A stretch of 64,000 nucleotides of DNA, from the NCBI GenBank assembly GCA_019633425.1, contig WSUB01000050.1, forward strand, positions 62,001-126,000, written 5' to 3'. This DNA comes from Tulasnella sp. 424. Taxonomy: Eukaryota > Basidiomycota > Agaricomycetes > Cantharellales > Tulasnellaceae. A program made the translations under genes and the position numbers. Below the pieces are notes generated by a model. It was not told the DNA's origin. It was given only the letters and a program-made list of their open reading frames with translations, and ran no database searches. Numbering within the stretch: the first letter of the stretch is position 1; the number at the start of each line of letters is the position of its first letter. This document shows, in pieces, positions 40,272 through 49,815 of this stretch.

Positions 40272-40818
40272 ATGTCCGCTGTAGCTGAAAAGAAACAGTC
40301 CGCGACAAAACAACTTACCGACCAAGGTATTTCTAGTTCTATTTTTCCCAAAATGGGAGAACTGAACTGGAGGTAGAGGTTCAGGTCCGTTACTCTCGCT
40401 ACCAGAGTGAGCTGCAATCCCTGGCCCAGAAGCTAGGTGAGTTAGAGACGGAGGCCGAAGAATACGAGTGAGCTCTAGCTATCCTCTGTTGCTCTGTTGC
40501 TCCTCTTTTAACTGTCATATAGTCTAGTTCTCAAAACTTTGGAAGAATGTCTCGAGTCACAGCCTGACCGAACGTGTTTCCGACTCATCGGGGGCGTCCT
40601 CGTTGAACGGACAGTGAAAGACGTCGCTCCGCAAATAAAGACTAACCGAGATGGAGTACGTAGACTGTACTCTGTCTTCGCCTTTGCTCTTACAAGTCTT
40701 TCTCTGTAAGATCCGACGAGTTCTTGATGGCCTCATTAACCAATACAAAAGCAAAGAGGAAGAATTCCAATCCTTCCAGAGGGAATATAACATCCGCGTT
40801 GTTTCTAGACCACGATAA
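40272..40818 (+). CDS. PFD2: Prefoldin subunit 2
   Basis: Beta-type subunit of the hexameric prefoldin chaperone, which delivers nascent actin and tubulin to the CCT chaperonin. Four exons: MSAVAEKKQSATKQLTDQ, then (acceptor chosen to give EVQVRYSRYQSELQSLAQKL) GELETEAEEYE, LVLKTLEECLESQPDRTCFR with LIGGVLVERTVKDVAPQI, and IRRVLDGLINQYKSKEEEFQ ending VVSRPR. Two coiled-coil arms flank the hairpin RTCFRLIGGVLVERT, which is the hallmark of prefoldin 2. Spliced length is about 120 residues, as expected. The third intron is near 40651-40710. Confidence 0.9.
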
Positions 40819-41022
40819 TCCGGTAAGGACTGCGATTAATTATTTGCTTCTATCCTTCCTACTCAACCACCTCTAAGCAGAGGCTCTGAAATCATATATC
40901 CCCAGTTCCAACGAAGTGCACGCGTAACAAATGTTCATTATAGTCATTACAAAAACCAGAGTACTACAGCCATCTATACAGACGATCGTCGATCAATCAG
41001 ATACATGATTCTGTGACGACCG

Positions 41023-43308
41023 TTAAATCTGCCACGACTCTATACCACCATGCCACCTTCCCTCTTCTCTCAACAATGATCCCGTTCTCGAATGAACCGG
41101 AGTGAAAGTCCTTGTCCCCAAATCGCCAGCACTGCCCAATAGCCATTGCGTCAACCATCCACCCTTCTCTGCCTGCTTCGCATCCTTGGCCTCCTTCGCT
41201 TTCGTCTTGTTCTTCGCTCTAGCTCTTCCCACTGACCCATCCGACTCGTATTTTGGCGGTAAAGGAGAGAAAGTAACTACTCTAGGTGAAGATTGTCCCG
41301 ACGATAATGGTGTCGTTCTGCCTGACGAACCCTTCAGAGCCGACCTCCGTGGCGTGACGGTGCCCGTTGCGGACGGACCAGCCCCCAACTCGTCACGGAT
41401 CACCGGTGCAAGGCTCCCGAGAGATGCTGAAGGACGGTGTTGGCTCATATGTTTGGAGAAATCTTCGCGTACTATGGCGGGGTGGCTGATTGACGGTGCC
41501 GTCAACAACGTCAATGGGCTCGAAGTCCTGCCGTTGAGACTCCTTGTGTATTTGGGTCTTGCGGACGCAGGAAGCATGTCGTCGGGCCGCTCCCCTTCTG
41601 CTCGTTGCTTCCCTTTAGCGACCTCTGAAACCGGCGCCGTGCTCTGGTTCTCGGCTTCAGCAAGGATCTTGCGAAGAGAGAGGGAGACCTTGTACGATGT
41701 CGAGGGAAGAAAACCAACCTCGTCCGCCTCTGGTTGCAACGTCAACCTCGGAGGCTTGGGAGGTGTCTCGAGAGTGGAGCGTAGGTCGAACATCGAGGCT
41801 GAAGGCATACGGCTTGACGTTGGTGGAGTTTGCAGCGTCTCTTCATCCTCGTAAGGATTACGTGACTCGGACGATTGAGAACGTAAGCCTTGCGGCCACG
41901 TTTTTTGAGTCCCGAATGGAGAGCTGGGGCGCTCAGTAGCCTTCCAACCCACGGAAAGGCCTGGCCTGACGTCACCCATCCCCCTCCCTCGAGTTGGCAC
42001 TGGACTTTCAGGGTCCGGTGGCAGAGCCTTTACAGATATTCTTGGAGAGTTCCTGAACGTCGTTTTGAACGCCTCCGGTGATGCGGCTCTAGAAATGCTG
42101 GAAGACCTGGACTGGATATGTGACAGCATCGTGTATGCCGAAGGGGTTACTGGAGTTTCTGGTTGGGAGGAAGACGAGGGTTGATAGATATTCGAGCCTG
42201 ATGAAATAGTAATGGTTGCTGAGGGCAAGGGGTCGTACAAGGGGATTTCCTGGGGTGCAGTTCGAGTACCAGAGGTTGATGGAAGGACGATGGTTTCGGC
42301 CCCTTCGTTCTTTTCATACCCCACCCGGTTCGGTGACTCTACGCTAATAGCTTGCGTAAATGGCCTCGGAGGCGGTGATCTTGGACGCGGACCATCAGAC
42401 AGCCGGAGCCGCTTTTGCTGACTACCAGCAGAGGGTTTATTGCGACGGAGCTTCGTCGAGGAAGGAGAAGACGCTAACTGCTGCATCCTCATCTGCTCCA
42501 TGTGATCCTCCGCAGGTAAGCTCCTGGTTAATCCATCATTATCGTATCCCATCGAGGAAATCGCGCCACTTCGAATTTCTCGATTAGCCGCGGCATTCTC
42601 GACCGAGGAAGGAGGCGCCAAGAGCTGCGCGTCTTCCAAGCCACTCGAGCTGATCAATCCAACCACTTCCTCCAAGACTTTATCCAGTCCATTCTCCTGA
42701 CTACCTTCGGCTCCCATCCGCCGGGCCAGGTACCGTATCTGAACGTCCATACTCCGGTCGAATGACGAATCCGCCAGAACGGCGGCCAGACTGCTATGCG
42801 TGGTAAGCGACGATTGAAGGAGCGCGTTGGAAGCTTCTAAAGCCATGACGCTGCGCTCGAGCAACTGGTCCAGACGGTCGTTCATCCTCCCACTTGAGCG
42901 GACCCTCCGAACTCTCCTGGGTCGAGGTGGTGTCGAGGCTGAAATTGGAGATAAGGGTGCGGGATCCTTGGCCTCTCCGAACTCTCCCTCTTGAGGTGCA
43001 CCGTCCTCATAGCCTGGGTATGTGGGTGGTGGAGACGCTACCGCGACATCGTTTGCCCATGCCTGGACTGGATTTGCGGTGTCGTCATTTTGTTCCGATA
43101 GGAGGAGAGGTCTGGGCCGGGTCGGAGGACCGCGACTAGGAGAGTACTCTGGTAGAGTCCCGAGGGTTTCTGTTGAAAAGCTGAATCGTTTATGGCGGCG
43201 GAACGCTCGCTGCTGTCTGGTGTTGCCGACTCTTGCGCCTCGCGTTCCGGTGGAGAGAGATGTCGTCCTACGGAGTCCCGAACTGCCAGACTCGTCAGAC
43301 GAGTACAT
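41023..43308 (-). CDS. Large unrecognised disordered protein, single exon
   Basis: I do not recognise the family. A 761-codon frame from MYSSDESGSSGLRRTTSLST to GGIESWQI is unbroken, which is unusual in this intron-rich region. Most of it is Ser/Pro/Arg-rich and predicted disordered, with many SP/TP sites. Two parts look ordered. One is a helical stretch near residues 145-215 (RMNDRLDQLLERSVMALEAS, then NALLQSSLTTHSSLAAVLAD, and MDVQIRYLARRM). The other is a short C-terminal block (GGWLTQWLLGSAGDLGTRTF) that could form an amphipathic helix. A conserved-looking VVTFSPLPPKY precedes a Lys-rich segment. The antisense strand also has frames of up to 250 codons, which I reject. Function not inferred. 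Confidence 0.7.
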   Translation of the reverse strand: MYSSDESGSSGLRRTTSLSTGTRGARVGNTRQQRAFRRHKRFSFSTETLGTLPEYSPSRGPPTRPRPLLLSEQNDDTANPVQAWANDVAVASPPPTYPGYEDGAPQEGEFGEAKDPAPLSPISASTPPRPRRVRRVRSSGRMNDRLDQLLERSVMALEASNALLQSSLTTHSSLAAVLADSSFDRSMDVQIRYLARRMGAEGSQENGLDKVLEEVVGLISSSGLEDAQLLAPPSSVENAAANREIRSGAISSMGYDNDGLTRSLPAEDHMEQMRMQQLASSPSSTKLRRNKPSAGSQQKRLRLSDGPRPRSPPPRPFTQAISVESPNRVGYEKNEGAETIVLPSTSGTRTAPQEIPLYDPLPSATITISSGSNIYQPSSSSQPETPVTPSAYTMLSHIQSRSSSISRAASPEAFKTTFRNSPRISVKALPPDPESPVPTRGRGMGDVRPGLSVGWKATERPSSPFGTQKTWPQGLRSQSSESRNPYEDEETLQTPPTSSRMPSASMFDLRSTLETPPKPPRLTLQPEADEVGFLPSTSYKVSLSLRKILAEAENQSTAPVSEVAKGKQRAEGERPDDMLPASARPKYTRSLNGRTSSPLTLLTAPSISHPAIVREDFSKHMSQHRPSASLGSLAPVIRDELGAGPSATGTVTPRRSALKGSSGRTTPLSSGQSSPRVVTFSPLPPKYESDGSVGRARAKNKTKAKEAKDAKQAEKGGWLTQWLLGSAGDLGTRTFTPVHSRTGSLLREEGRWHGGIESWQI

Positions 43309-43841
43309 GGGCTAGCTGGCTCGACCACCGCGTCGTTTGTGTTGTAGCGATAGTGGTGGAGGATGCTATGAAGGCGGGTGTTATCCAATAAAGACGTTGG
43401 GGAGGTGGAGGATTGCACAGGCTTTCGGTCTAAGCTGCAAAGGGTACCGGACGCCTCAATTCCCACATCATGTTAGAGTTCGACCTCACATCACAGTTCG
43501 CTGTTTTCGCTGCGTGCCTCGCCCAGTAATATCACACTGCGCCTCCAACGCGTTTTACGTTGATAAGATTGCAAAAAAGGTCGTCAATCATCACAGTATT
43601 CTATATAATCTCTATGTCACAGTTCGACCGATTGGGGAGGGGAAAACATCGTCTGGCGTCGACGATGCGTCTACAGGGTATTAGGAGTCCGGGCAAAGAC
43701 CGAAGCTGGGAGCAGCTGGAACAGGATAACCAAGGCCCTGATGGGAAGTAAGAAAAGAAAGAAGAGCACCCGCGCAATGACATATAGCAGGGCCAGGATG
43801 AGGGCCACCGTGGCAAGGTATCCCATATCCACCAGCTCGAG
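43309..43841. other. Spacer upstream of the disordered-protein gene, with an in-frame extension of the GDPD gene
   Basis: Between the 761-codon gene's start and the UGA of the glycerophosphodiesterase gene. Positions 43841 down to about 43674 continue the phosphodiesterase frame past its UGA with a hydrophobic helix (see findings). The remaining 365 bp are probably the promoter of the gene at 43308 and hold no other recognisable feature. Confidence 0.45.
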
Positions 43842-45508
43842 TCAGGCTGAAGCGGTCACCCGAGTGGAGGGCGTACTCGGGAAGTACTCGAATGGTCCGC
43901 CAGCCTTCAGCAAGTAAGATTGCCATAACCGGGAGAATACCATTTGGGTTCCTGAGTAGTACCTCCAGTTGGCCCACAAGAAGTACCTCGGCCCCGACGC
44001 CTCTGCCGCGGTCTTGGCAAAGTCCTCTGCATTCGTCCAAAGCGGTCAACCAAAAGAACCAAATGTACGACCTTGCGCGGAAAAGCAACTCACCATTAAG
44101 CTGGGCGCGAAGGTCGAGCCATCTTCTGGTGTGATCGGTCAGGATGACCTGGACTCCCCAATGGACGCACTAACACCATCGGGATTATGAGCATTCAAAC
44201 TCTCAAAATGGTAAACGCAATGGACTTACCTGCATCATTTCCTCCTTCGCATTGACCGTCCAAACGGCTATCGATTTTCCTGCCTCCTTGCACTCCCGAC
44301 GGAAGGCCTCCCCTTCCGCAGTCACGAGCCCAGAGAAGCTCATAGAGAAAGTCTCGCAGCTGTCCCAGAACCATTTCTTCGCAAATGCCGGTGACATGCC
44401 TGTGCAGGGTAAACAAACACACGATCGGAGGTGAGACCTCCACTTGAAAAAAAAGGAAAATGCTTCCGTTGCATCGGGTGACTTACCGATATGAGCGCGT
44501 TTCACATAAGGGAGGTGTTTCTTGGCCGGTTCGATGAATTTGGGGTGCCACAGTCCCAAGAGAATTCTGGGAGCGATGTCTTTTTCCCAGTTCTCCTGAG
44601 CGGAAATGATCTCGTGGATGAGACGGAACAAGCGGTCAGGATCGTTCTGGACCTTGACATCGACCTGTGAAACGAGGAGCGGCAAACCATTGGTCAGTAA
44701 AAAAGGTCGCGAGACCAAAGGAAACAAAAAGACATGAAACTTACGTTGAACTTGACATGTCGGTTCTCCGGCTGATGATCATTAGAAACGCGTGGCAAAG
44801 ATAAGCCGAGGTCAGCATACCCGGGAAAAAAAAGTCCGAAATAGGGGTGTGGAAACCGACGGCCCGGATAACGGCGCAAAACATAGGGCGGTGTCAAAAA
44901 AGAAAATGTCTCTGCTGACCTTCATCAGGAGTTCAACGCTCTGCGCAAAGGTTGGGATAGCTTGCACAGGGCTCTTACGCGTCCTTGCCTGGTGGATGCC
45001 GTTCTCGCCGTGCCAGTGGGACTCCCGAATAACAGCCTTCATGTTTGTGGTCCTCTCCAACGAGGGATCGTGGAACATGACGCTGAAGGCCATAGAATGA
45101 CGTCGAGGGAGGGGGACTTATCAGTATCCACTAGACAGGTGTCGACTAAAGATAGATGGTCAAGGCCTTACACAACGTCGTCTAGCGTAACGTGCACGTC
45201 TGGCCCCCGGGTCGATCGTCAGGCATGTTTCAAACGCGAGAGCTGAGACACGGTAAAGCTCACCGCTTTCAATTCCTTCGGCACCATCACGGATCGCAGC
45301 TTCGAAGCTCGCCAGAGTGTTTTCGGGAAAGGCAGCGGAAGCCTGCGTTGTTTGTGCGCGGGCATATCAGTGTGAGGCAGCCCCGTTGAAGAAGCTTTTC
45401 AACTGGCGATGGCAAAGGCCAGGAAAAGCAAGGGGGCGAGGAAGTAAAACGTACGCCGCGATGCCCCCAACAATCGGGCAAGGAGGTGACGGTCTTGGGC
45501 TCTGACAT
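43842..45508 (-). CDS. Glycerophosphodiester phosphodiesterase family protein (Pgc1-like)
   Basis: TIM-barrel lipid phosphodiesterase; the yeast relative Pgc1 degrades phosphatidylglycerol. Begins MSEPKTVTSLPDCWGHRG (catalytic His-Arg), spliced to ASAAFPENTLASFEAAIRDG and AEGIES, then a second catalytic block MFHDPSLERTTN (HDxxLxRT). Later exons: AIPTFAQSVELLMK, ENRHVKFNVDVKVQNDPDRL, ARILLGLWHPKFIEPAKKHL, FWDSCETFSMSFSGLVTAEG, GKSIAVWTVNAKEEMM and WGVQVILTDHTRRWLDL. The last exon reads EDFAKTAAEASGPRYFLWAN, then WRYYSGTQMVFSRLWQSYLL and KAGGPFEYFPSTPSTRVTAS, and stops at UGA (43844-43842). The frame then stays open for another 56 codons encoding a membrane helix, so the true 3' end may be near 43674. 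The 5' leader is a long pyrimidine tract. Confidence 0.85.
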
Positions 45509-46097
45509 TTGTAGTGGTCGTACGAGAGGTGAGGGAGAAAAAAAGATGGGCGGCGATGGGAGAGGGAGGGATGAGTGGTGCGAGTTGAAGGTTGGACTGG
45601 GGAAGGCCAAAGAAAGTTGGGAGCAATCTTGTTCGGAGGTTTAAATATACGCGGCCTGCGGAGGGAGTAGGAGACGCTAATGGAGGTAATAATAAGCTGG
45701 ATCGGCCGGGGGGCGAGACGGTGATGGGAGCGAGCGTCTGTGGATTGTGTTTTTCCTGGACTGGATTTGGAGCGAATTCGTTCAGGGGCCAATCGCACAA
45801 AATGAAGGACCCAACGTGCCCCCGTACTCGCCCCTTCTCGCTCAGACTGGTCGGCATTTTCCTTGAACGTGTCCAAGATCAAAGGACAACACAAAAGACC
45901 AATGCAGAAGAGGGGGAACAACACGTGCATCAATACTGGTGGGAGTAAACAAGCACGTATTATTTGACTAAACGATCCCTTTCTCTTCTTCAGATGACCA
46001 CTCGTAAACGGGTCCCGCCACTGCCAGCGTCCCTGTATCGACCCTTGCCTGACCACATCACGATGGCCACTTTTGACCTTTTGACTCGCCATTCGGC
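45509..46097. other. Promoter and 5' leader region of the GDPD gene
   Basis: The 590 bp between the SLC1 stop and the phosphodiesterase start, both genes on the minus strand. Close to the start codon (about 45520-45590) the coding strand is a pyrimidine tract rich in CCCTC and CTTTTTTTCT runs, typical of fungal core promoters. Open frames further up have no recognisable motif. Confidence 0.4.
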
Positions 46098-47421
46098 CTA
46101 CGCCGCGGAGTTCGGGCGGTCCACCATCACCATATCGTCTGATCCCTCCGCACTTGAAACGCTGATCTTCCGGTCCCGTGCTCCGGACGCCTCAGCAGGG
46201 GCATTCACATGAACGGCACTCGCCTCGGACATGAACGACGACTCGGGCGTATGCTGCCCACTTGACTCAGGATGCGACGGCGTAGGAACGCTTCCAGCAG
46301 GTGAGAGATATGTGGGGTCTCCGCCAGGTGGGATGGGGAGCGAAGTCGAAGAGCTCGACTTCACCTTTTCGGCTGTCTTGGCCAAAGCCGCGTCGTCAGC
46401 TTCGGCCACCGGCGTACTAACAGGTTCGGACAGTTCCCGAAGCGTCTTCAGCATGAGCTCGCGGGTGTCGACCGAAAGCTGAGTCACATCCGCAGCGGTC
46501 AATCCAGTCGTAGGGATCGGGGGCAACACTGGAGAAAAGCAAAGAACACCGGGGGTCAGCGCGAGGCTGCCTGGGAAAGCGAAGACGCTCGAGACTGACC
46601 TTTGATTTTGAGCTCCCCTCCAACAAAGGTCCCTTTATGGTATAGTCTCCAGTAGTTCTCGCAAACCACAGGTACGATGGGGACACCCGCTTGAACGGCC
46701 AAGTGGTACGCTCCCTTCTTGAACGGAAGCAGAGTAGGGGCCTCGGTCAGAGTGCGTGTGCCCTCTGGGAACATCCAGATTGAGAGCTAGACGTAGATAG
46801 GCGCATGTGATCCAGATTAGGGACAGGCCTCCATGAGCGATGTTTAAGAACTGCCCATACCTGTTTCTCCTTAAGGTCGTCGCATGCCTTCTGCAATGAC
46901 CTCTGCGCGTCCTTGCTATTGCCGCGATCGATGAAAATGGCACCAGCTAGCGTCATCCATTGACCAAGGAAGGGAGAGTACTTGAGAGACTTCTTCGCCG
47001 TAACAGTGCAACGCTGGGGGAATATCCTAAGCGCAGGAGCCTCCTTTCAGCATTCCCGCAACCCATGCCGAAGCACACCTACATACCTGCCCAAGAACAA
47101 AATGTCGACCATACTCTGGTGATTCCCAATGAAGATAGCCGGGCGAGTCTCCAAATGCTCCCATCCCTCCACCGTCATCGTAATCCCTAACCACCTTGAC
47201 GTCAACTCGTAGAACGACCTCGCCACCAACCACTGAATGTCGTATCCCCGGCCGACCAACAGCATGAACGGCGTAGCGATTATGCCCCATGCTGAGCATA
47301 TCAGGAGGCAAATGAAGTATATGGTAAGGTGCGCATAGTAGCTCGTCGCTGGAGACTTGGTGGAGGCGTAGTTGGCCATTGCTGCGGTAGCCCCGACCAG
47401 GAGGACTGCTTCTATCAGCAT
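46098..47421 (-). CDS. SLC1: 1-acyl-sn-glycerol-3-phosphate acyltransferase (Slc1 type)
   Basis: Acylates lysophosphatidic acid to phosphatidic acid in the ER, the branch point of phospholipid and triacylglycerol synthesis. Starts MLIEAVLLVGATAAMANYAS at 47421; two hydrophobic segments follow (the start and LTIYFICLLICSAWGIIATP). Acyltransferase motifs: AIFIGNHQSMVDILFLGR (motif I, NHxxxxD), FPQRCTVTAKKSLKYSPFL, GQWMTLAGAIFIDRGNSKDA (motif II region), WMFPEGTRT (motif III, EGTR) and AVQAGVPIVPVVCENY (motif IV). C terminus continues LPPIPTTGLTAADVTQL, then a Ser/Thr/Pro-rich tail of about 90 residues longer than in yeast Slc1. Four introns. It is divergent from MET16 over 608 bp. Confidence 0.92.
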
Positions 47422-48029
47422 GGTGGTGTGTGTCGGCTACGTCTATATAGATTTGTAGCCGGTTAAGGGGGATGACTGTCCTGTTTCGGATAAGTTTGCT
47501 TTTGGGGTATTGGTTCGTGTCGTCAGTCGTAACTTGAATCCAGTCGTTGCGAGAGTTGGTAGCAAAAAAAACAAAAATGTAGGAGTTGTATGTACGTAGT
47601 GGTAGATGAAAGAATCGTGTTGCCTTAGTCGGTACGGCAAGTGGGAGAAGTGGGCTAATAAACGATCGCCTCGCGGTCAGACCTTGCGGCTTAACCGGGT
47701 TTCACGTTGGGGGAGCATCTCGGAGCAAATTGGTGGTTCGCACGGTTAGGATTTGTCAGCATGCTTCCGTCTTCTCACGAATTCTAAGCTTTTCGCCGCG
47801 TCGGTGGGGTGCAAGCACGCAATTGTCACCTACATGAGCGCAATCCAACTTCATTCCCGATTCGTAAGGTGCTCATACGATGCGTCGTCTAACCTTACTG
47901 TTATACCCTCCACTGCTCGTTGCCTTATAAACCAGGCTTTTTCCCCTCCTCATCTGCCCCATTCGACCTTGCTTCGCCTTACCCCACTCTTCCTTGTATC
48001 ATTAACACCAAAAAAAATCCTCGCTCATC
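47422..48029. promoter_or_regulatory. Divergent promoter region SLC1 / MET16
   Basis: Spacer of 608 bp between two outward-facing start codons. A TATAAA box at 47926-47931 is 99 bp before the MET16 ATG and is followed by a strong pyrimidine tract (about 47940-48000). A CACGT core at 47702-47706 recalls part of the Cbf1/Met4 CACGTG target, but it is incomplete and only suggestive. Confidence 0.4.
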
Positions 48030-48980
48030 ATGACCGTCACCATCCCGCTCACCCAAAACCAAGTCGAGGAAATCAACTCTCATCTTCGTGAACTCTCCCC
48101 CCAAGATATCCTCCAATGGGCGGTAGACCACGTCCCTTCGTTATACCAGACCACCGCATTCGGCCTGACCGGACTGGCAGCGACCGACATGCTTGCAAAA
48201 TTGACCCCTTCACCTCCACCGCTGATCTTCCTCGACACCCTTCACCACTTCCAGGAGACCATCGACCTCAAAAATGAAGTCGAGCGGCGGTACGGCCACC
48301 CGGTCCACGTCTTTCGGCCCATGGGAACCGAAACCGCCGAAGATTTCACTCGGACGTTCGGTGAACGGTTGTGGGAGAACAACGAAGTCGCGTACGATTA
48401 CCTCGTTAAGGTACCGACAGACTTCGCATACCTTATCGAGGAAAGAACTCGTGTAAGCTGACCCGCCCCCTTCTAGGTTGAGCCTGCACAACGAGCGTAC
48501 AGGACACTTGGTGTAAAAGCCGTCATCACCGGCCGAAGGGCGTCGCAAGGCGGAGATCGAAGCAAGTTGCAGCCGTTGGACGTCGACGACACCGGCATGA
48601 TCAAGATCAACCCCTTCTGGTCATGGAAGTTCTCTGACGTCAAGGCATACATCGATACCAACAACGTTCCGACCAATGCTCTTCTGACACAAGGTTACAA
48701 GAGCATCGGCGACTGGCACAGCACCGTCAAGAGCGGCGAGGGCGACGCCGGTGAGAGAGCTGGCAGATGGGCAGGCAAGGCCAAGACCGAGTGCGGGTTG
48801 CACACAAGCTATTTCGACATGAAGCGGAAGTTGAAGGAGCAGCAGGTTCGTTCCATCTTCACGTTAGGTCATAGTGGTGGATGCTAATTAATCATGGGGT
48901 TGCAGGAAGCCGCTCGACGTGAAGAGGAGGAGCGATCAGTAGAGTCCCCTGTACAACTTGCCACCGCAGTCGAGGTTTAA
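48030..48980 (+). CDS. MET16: Phosphoadenosine phosphosulfate (PAPS) reductase
   Basis: Reduces PAPS to sulfite with thioredoxin in sulfate assimilation. Starts MTVTIPLTQNQVEEINSHLR. Adenine nucleotide alpha-hydrolase fold: TTAFGLTGLAATDMLAK (the phosphate-binding SxxGxxG-like loop), LIFLDTLHHFQETIDLKNEV, and after the first intron LGVKAVITGRRASQGGDRSK (GRRxSQG PAPS loop). Next come INPFWSWKFSDVKAYIDTNN, VPTNALLTQGYKSIGDWHST and the catalytic Cys motif KTECGLHTSYF. Introns at about 48411-48475 and 48846-48905. The C terminus is a short acidic tail ending ATAVEV. There is no 4Fe-4S Cys pair, which fits a fungal PAPS rather than an APS reductase. Confidence 0.95.
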
Positions 48981-49005
48981 ATATTTGAAGTCGGTAATAT
49001 TGTAT

Positions 49006-49674
49006 TTAGATGCCTCGAGATCTAGAGCCCTCCATGGTCAATAAAATGTCTTCTATGTCGTCGACTTTTTGCGGCCATCGAGCCAGAAACATGCCCATCG
49101 GGTCATCAACACGTCCTGAGACGACTGTCGAAACGGCCTGAGCGCAACCAGATTGTCGAGGCTCTGAGGCATCGAGCTTGATGCCGTGGACGTTGTGGTG
49201 CACGGAGAGGGGCTTGTGCAGCCTGACCGGGTGAGCACATGGCCAAAAGTGCCGAGGTTCGAACGATTCGGTTTTCGCACGCGTTGTCGCCCCTTTCTTA
49301 CCTACGTCTCTGCTTCGAAATAAATGCCTATCTCGCTGTATAGACATTTGGCACCTTAAGAACAGATGCAAAGATGGGGTTTACGATAATTCTTGACAGA
49401 AGAACTCTTCAACTTGATGAACGTGCTTGGCTGCTTCGTGCGGTTCTTGAAGAAGAAGCCAGCGCTCAATGTGGACCACGCCTTCGCGCGACGTATTCTC
49501 CACGAGAGAATCCATACCTTACCACCGACGTTCGTGGGGTGATACGAACTTCGAGGCTTATCTTTGGTATGTTTCGCCGCCTTCTCGTATCGGTACTCAA
49601 CGTCGCCGACGTCCCGCCCTGCTTCTACTATATTCGGTTCGCATGGCATCCCAGGCACAACCACGAACGACCAT
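49006..49674 (-). CDS. Weak candidate gene, unknown
   Basis: Tentative. On the minus strand, segments with codon-like composition can be joined by GT-AG introns. DVEYRYEKAAKHTKDKPRSS is joined to GVVHIERWLLLQEPHEAAKH and VHQVEEFFCQELS. That leads into a final exon reading QMSIQRDRHLFRSRDVGKKG, LHKPLSVHHNVHGIKLDASE and DDPMGMFLARWPQKVDDIED to the stop at 49006. I do not recognise a family. The + strand also has long open frames over 49374-49680, so direction is not secure. The gene would converge with MET16, only 26 bp from its stop, and share the upstream spacer with the RNase T2 gene. Confidence 0.25.
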
Positions 49675-49815
49675 GACAATATCAGATGTATCTCTGCATT
49701 ATAAACTGACTACGAGAAAGTGCAGGAGGTCTATCATCGGTGCTCCTCGTCTCAAATCCATCCCGATCCTTTAATTTCTTTCGTCAGCCCATCCGCTCAC
49801 TCCTTTCCTGGAACA

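Noticed and set aside
41102..41854. 250-codon open frame on the + strand
   Set aside because: It is antisense to the 761-codon minus-strand frame and has no recognisable motif; GC-rich Ser/Pro codons leave antisense frames open.
45367..46092. 241-codon minus-strand frame upstream of the phosphodiesterase
   Set aside because: It runs over the first exon and intron of that gene in the wrong frame and has low-complexity content from a pyrimidine-rich leader.
49245..49265. GGTTCGAAC, a B-box-like string
   Set aside because: The flanks do not pair and no A-box lies at the right distance.
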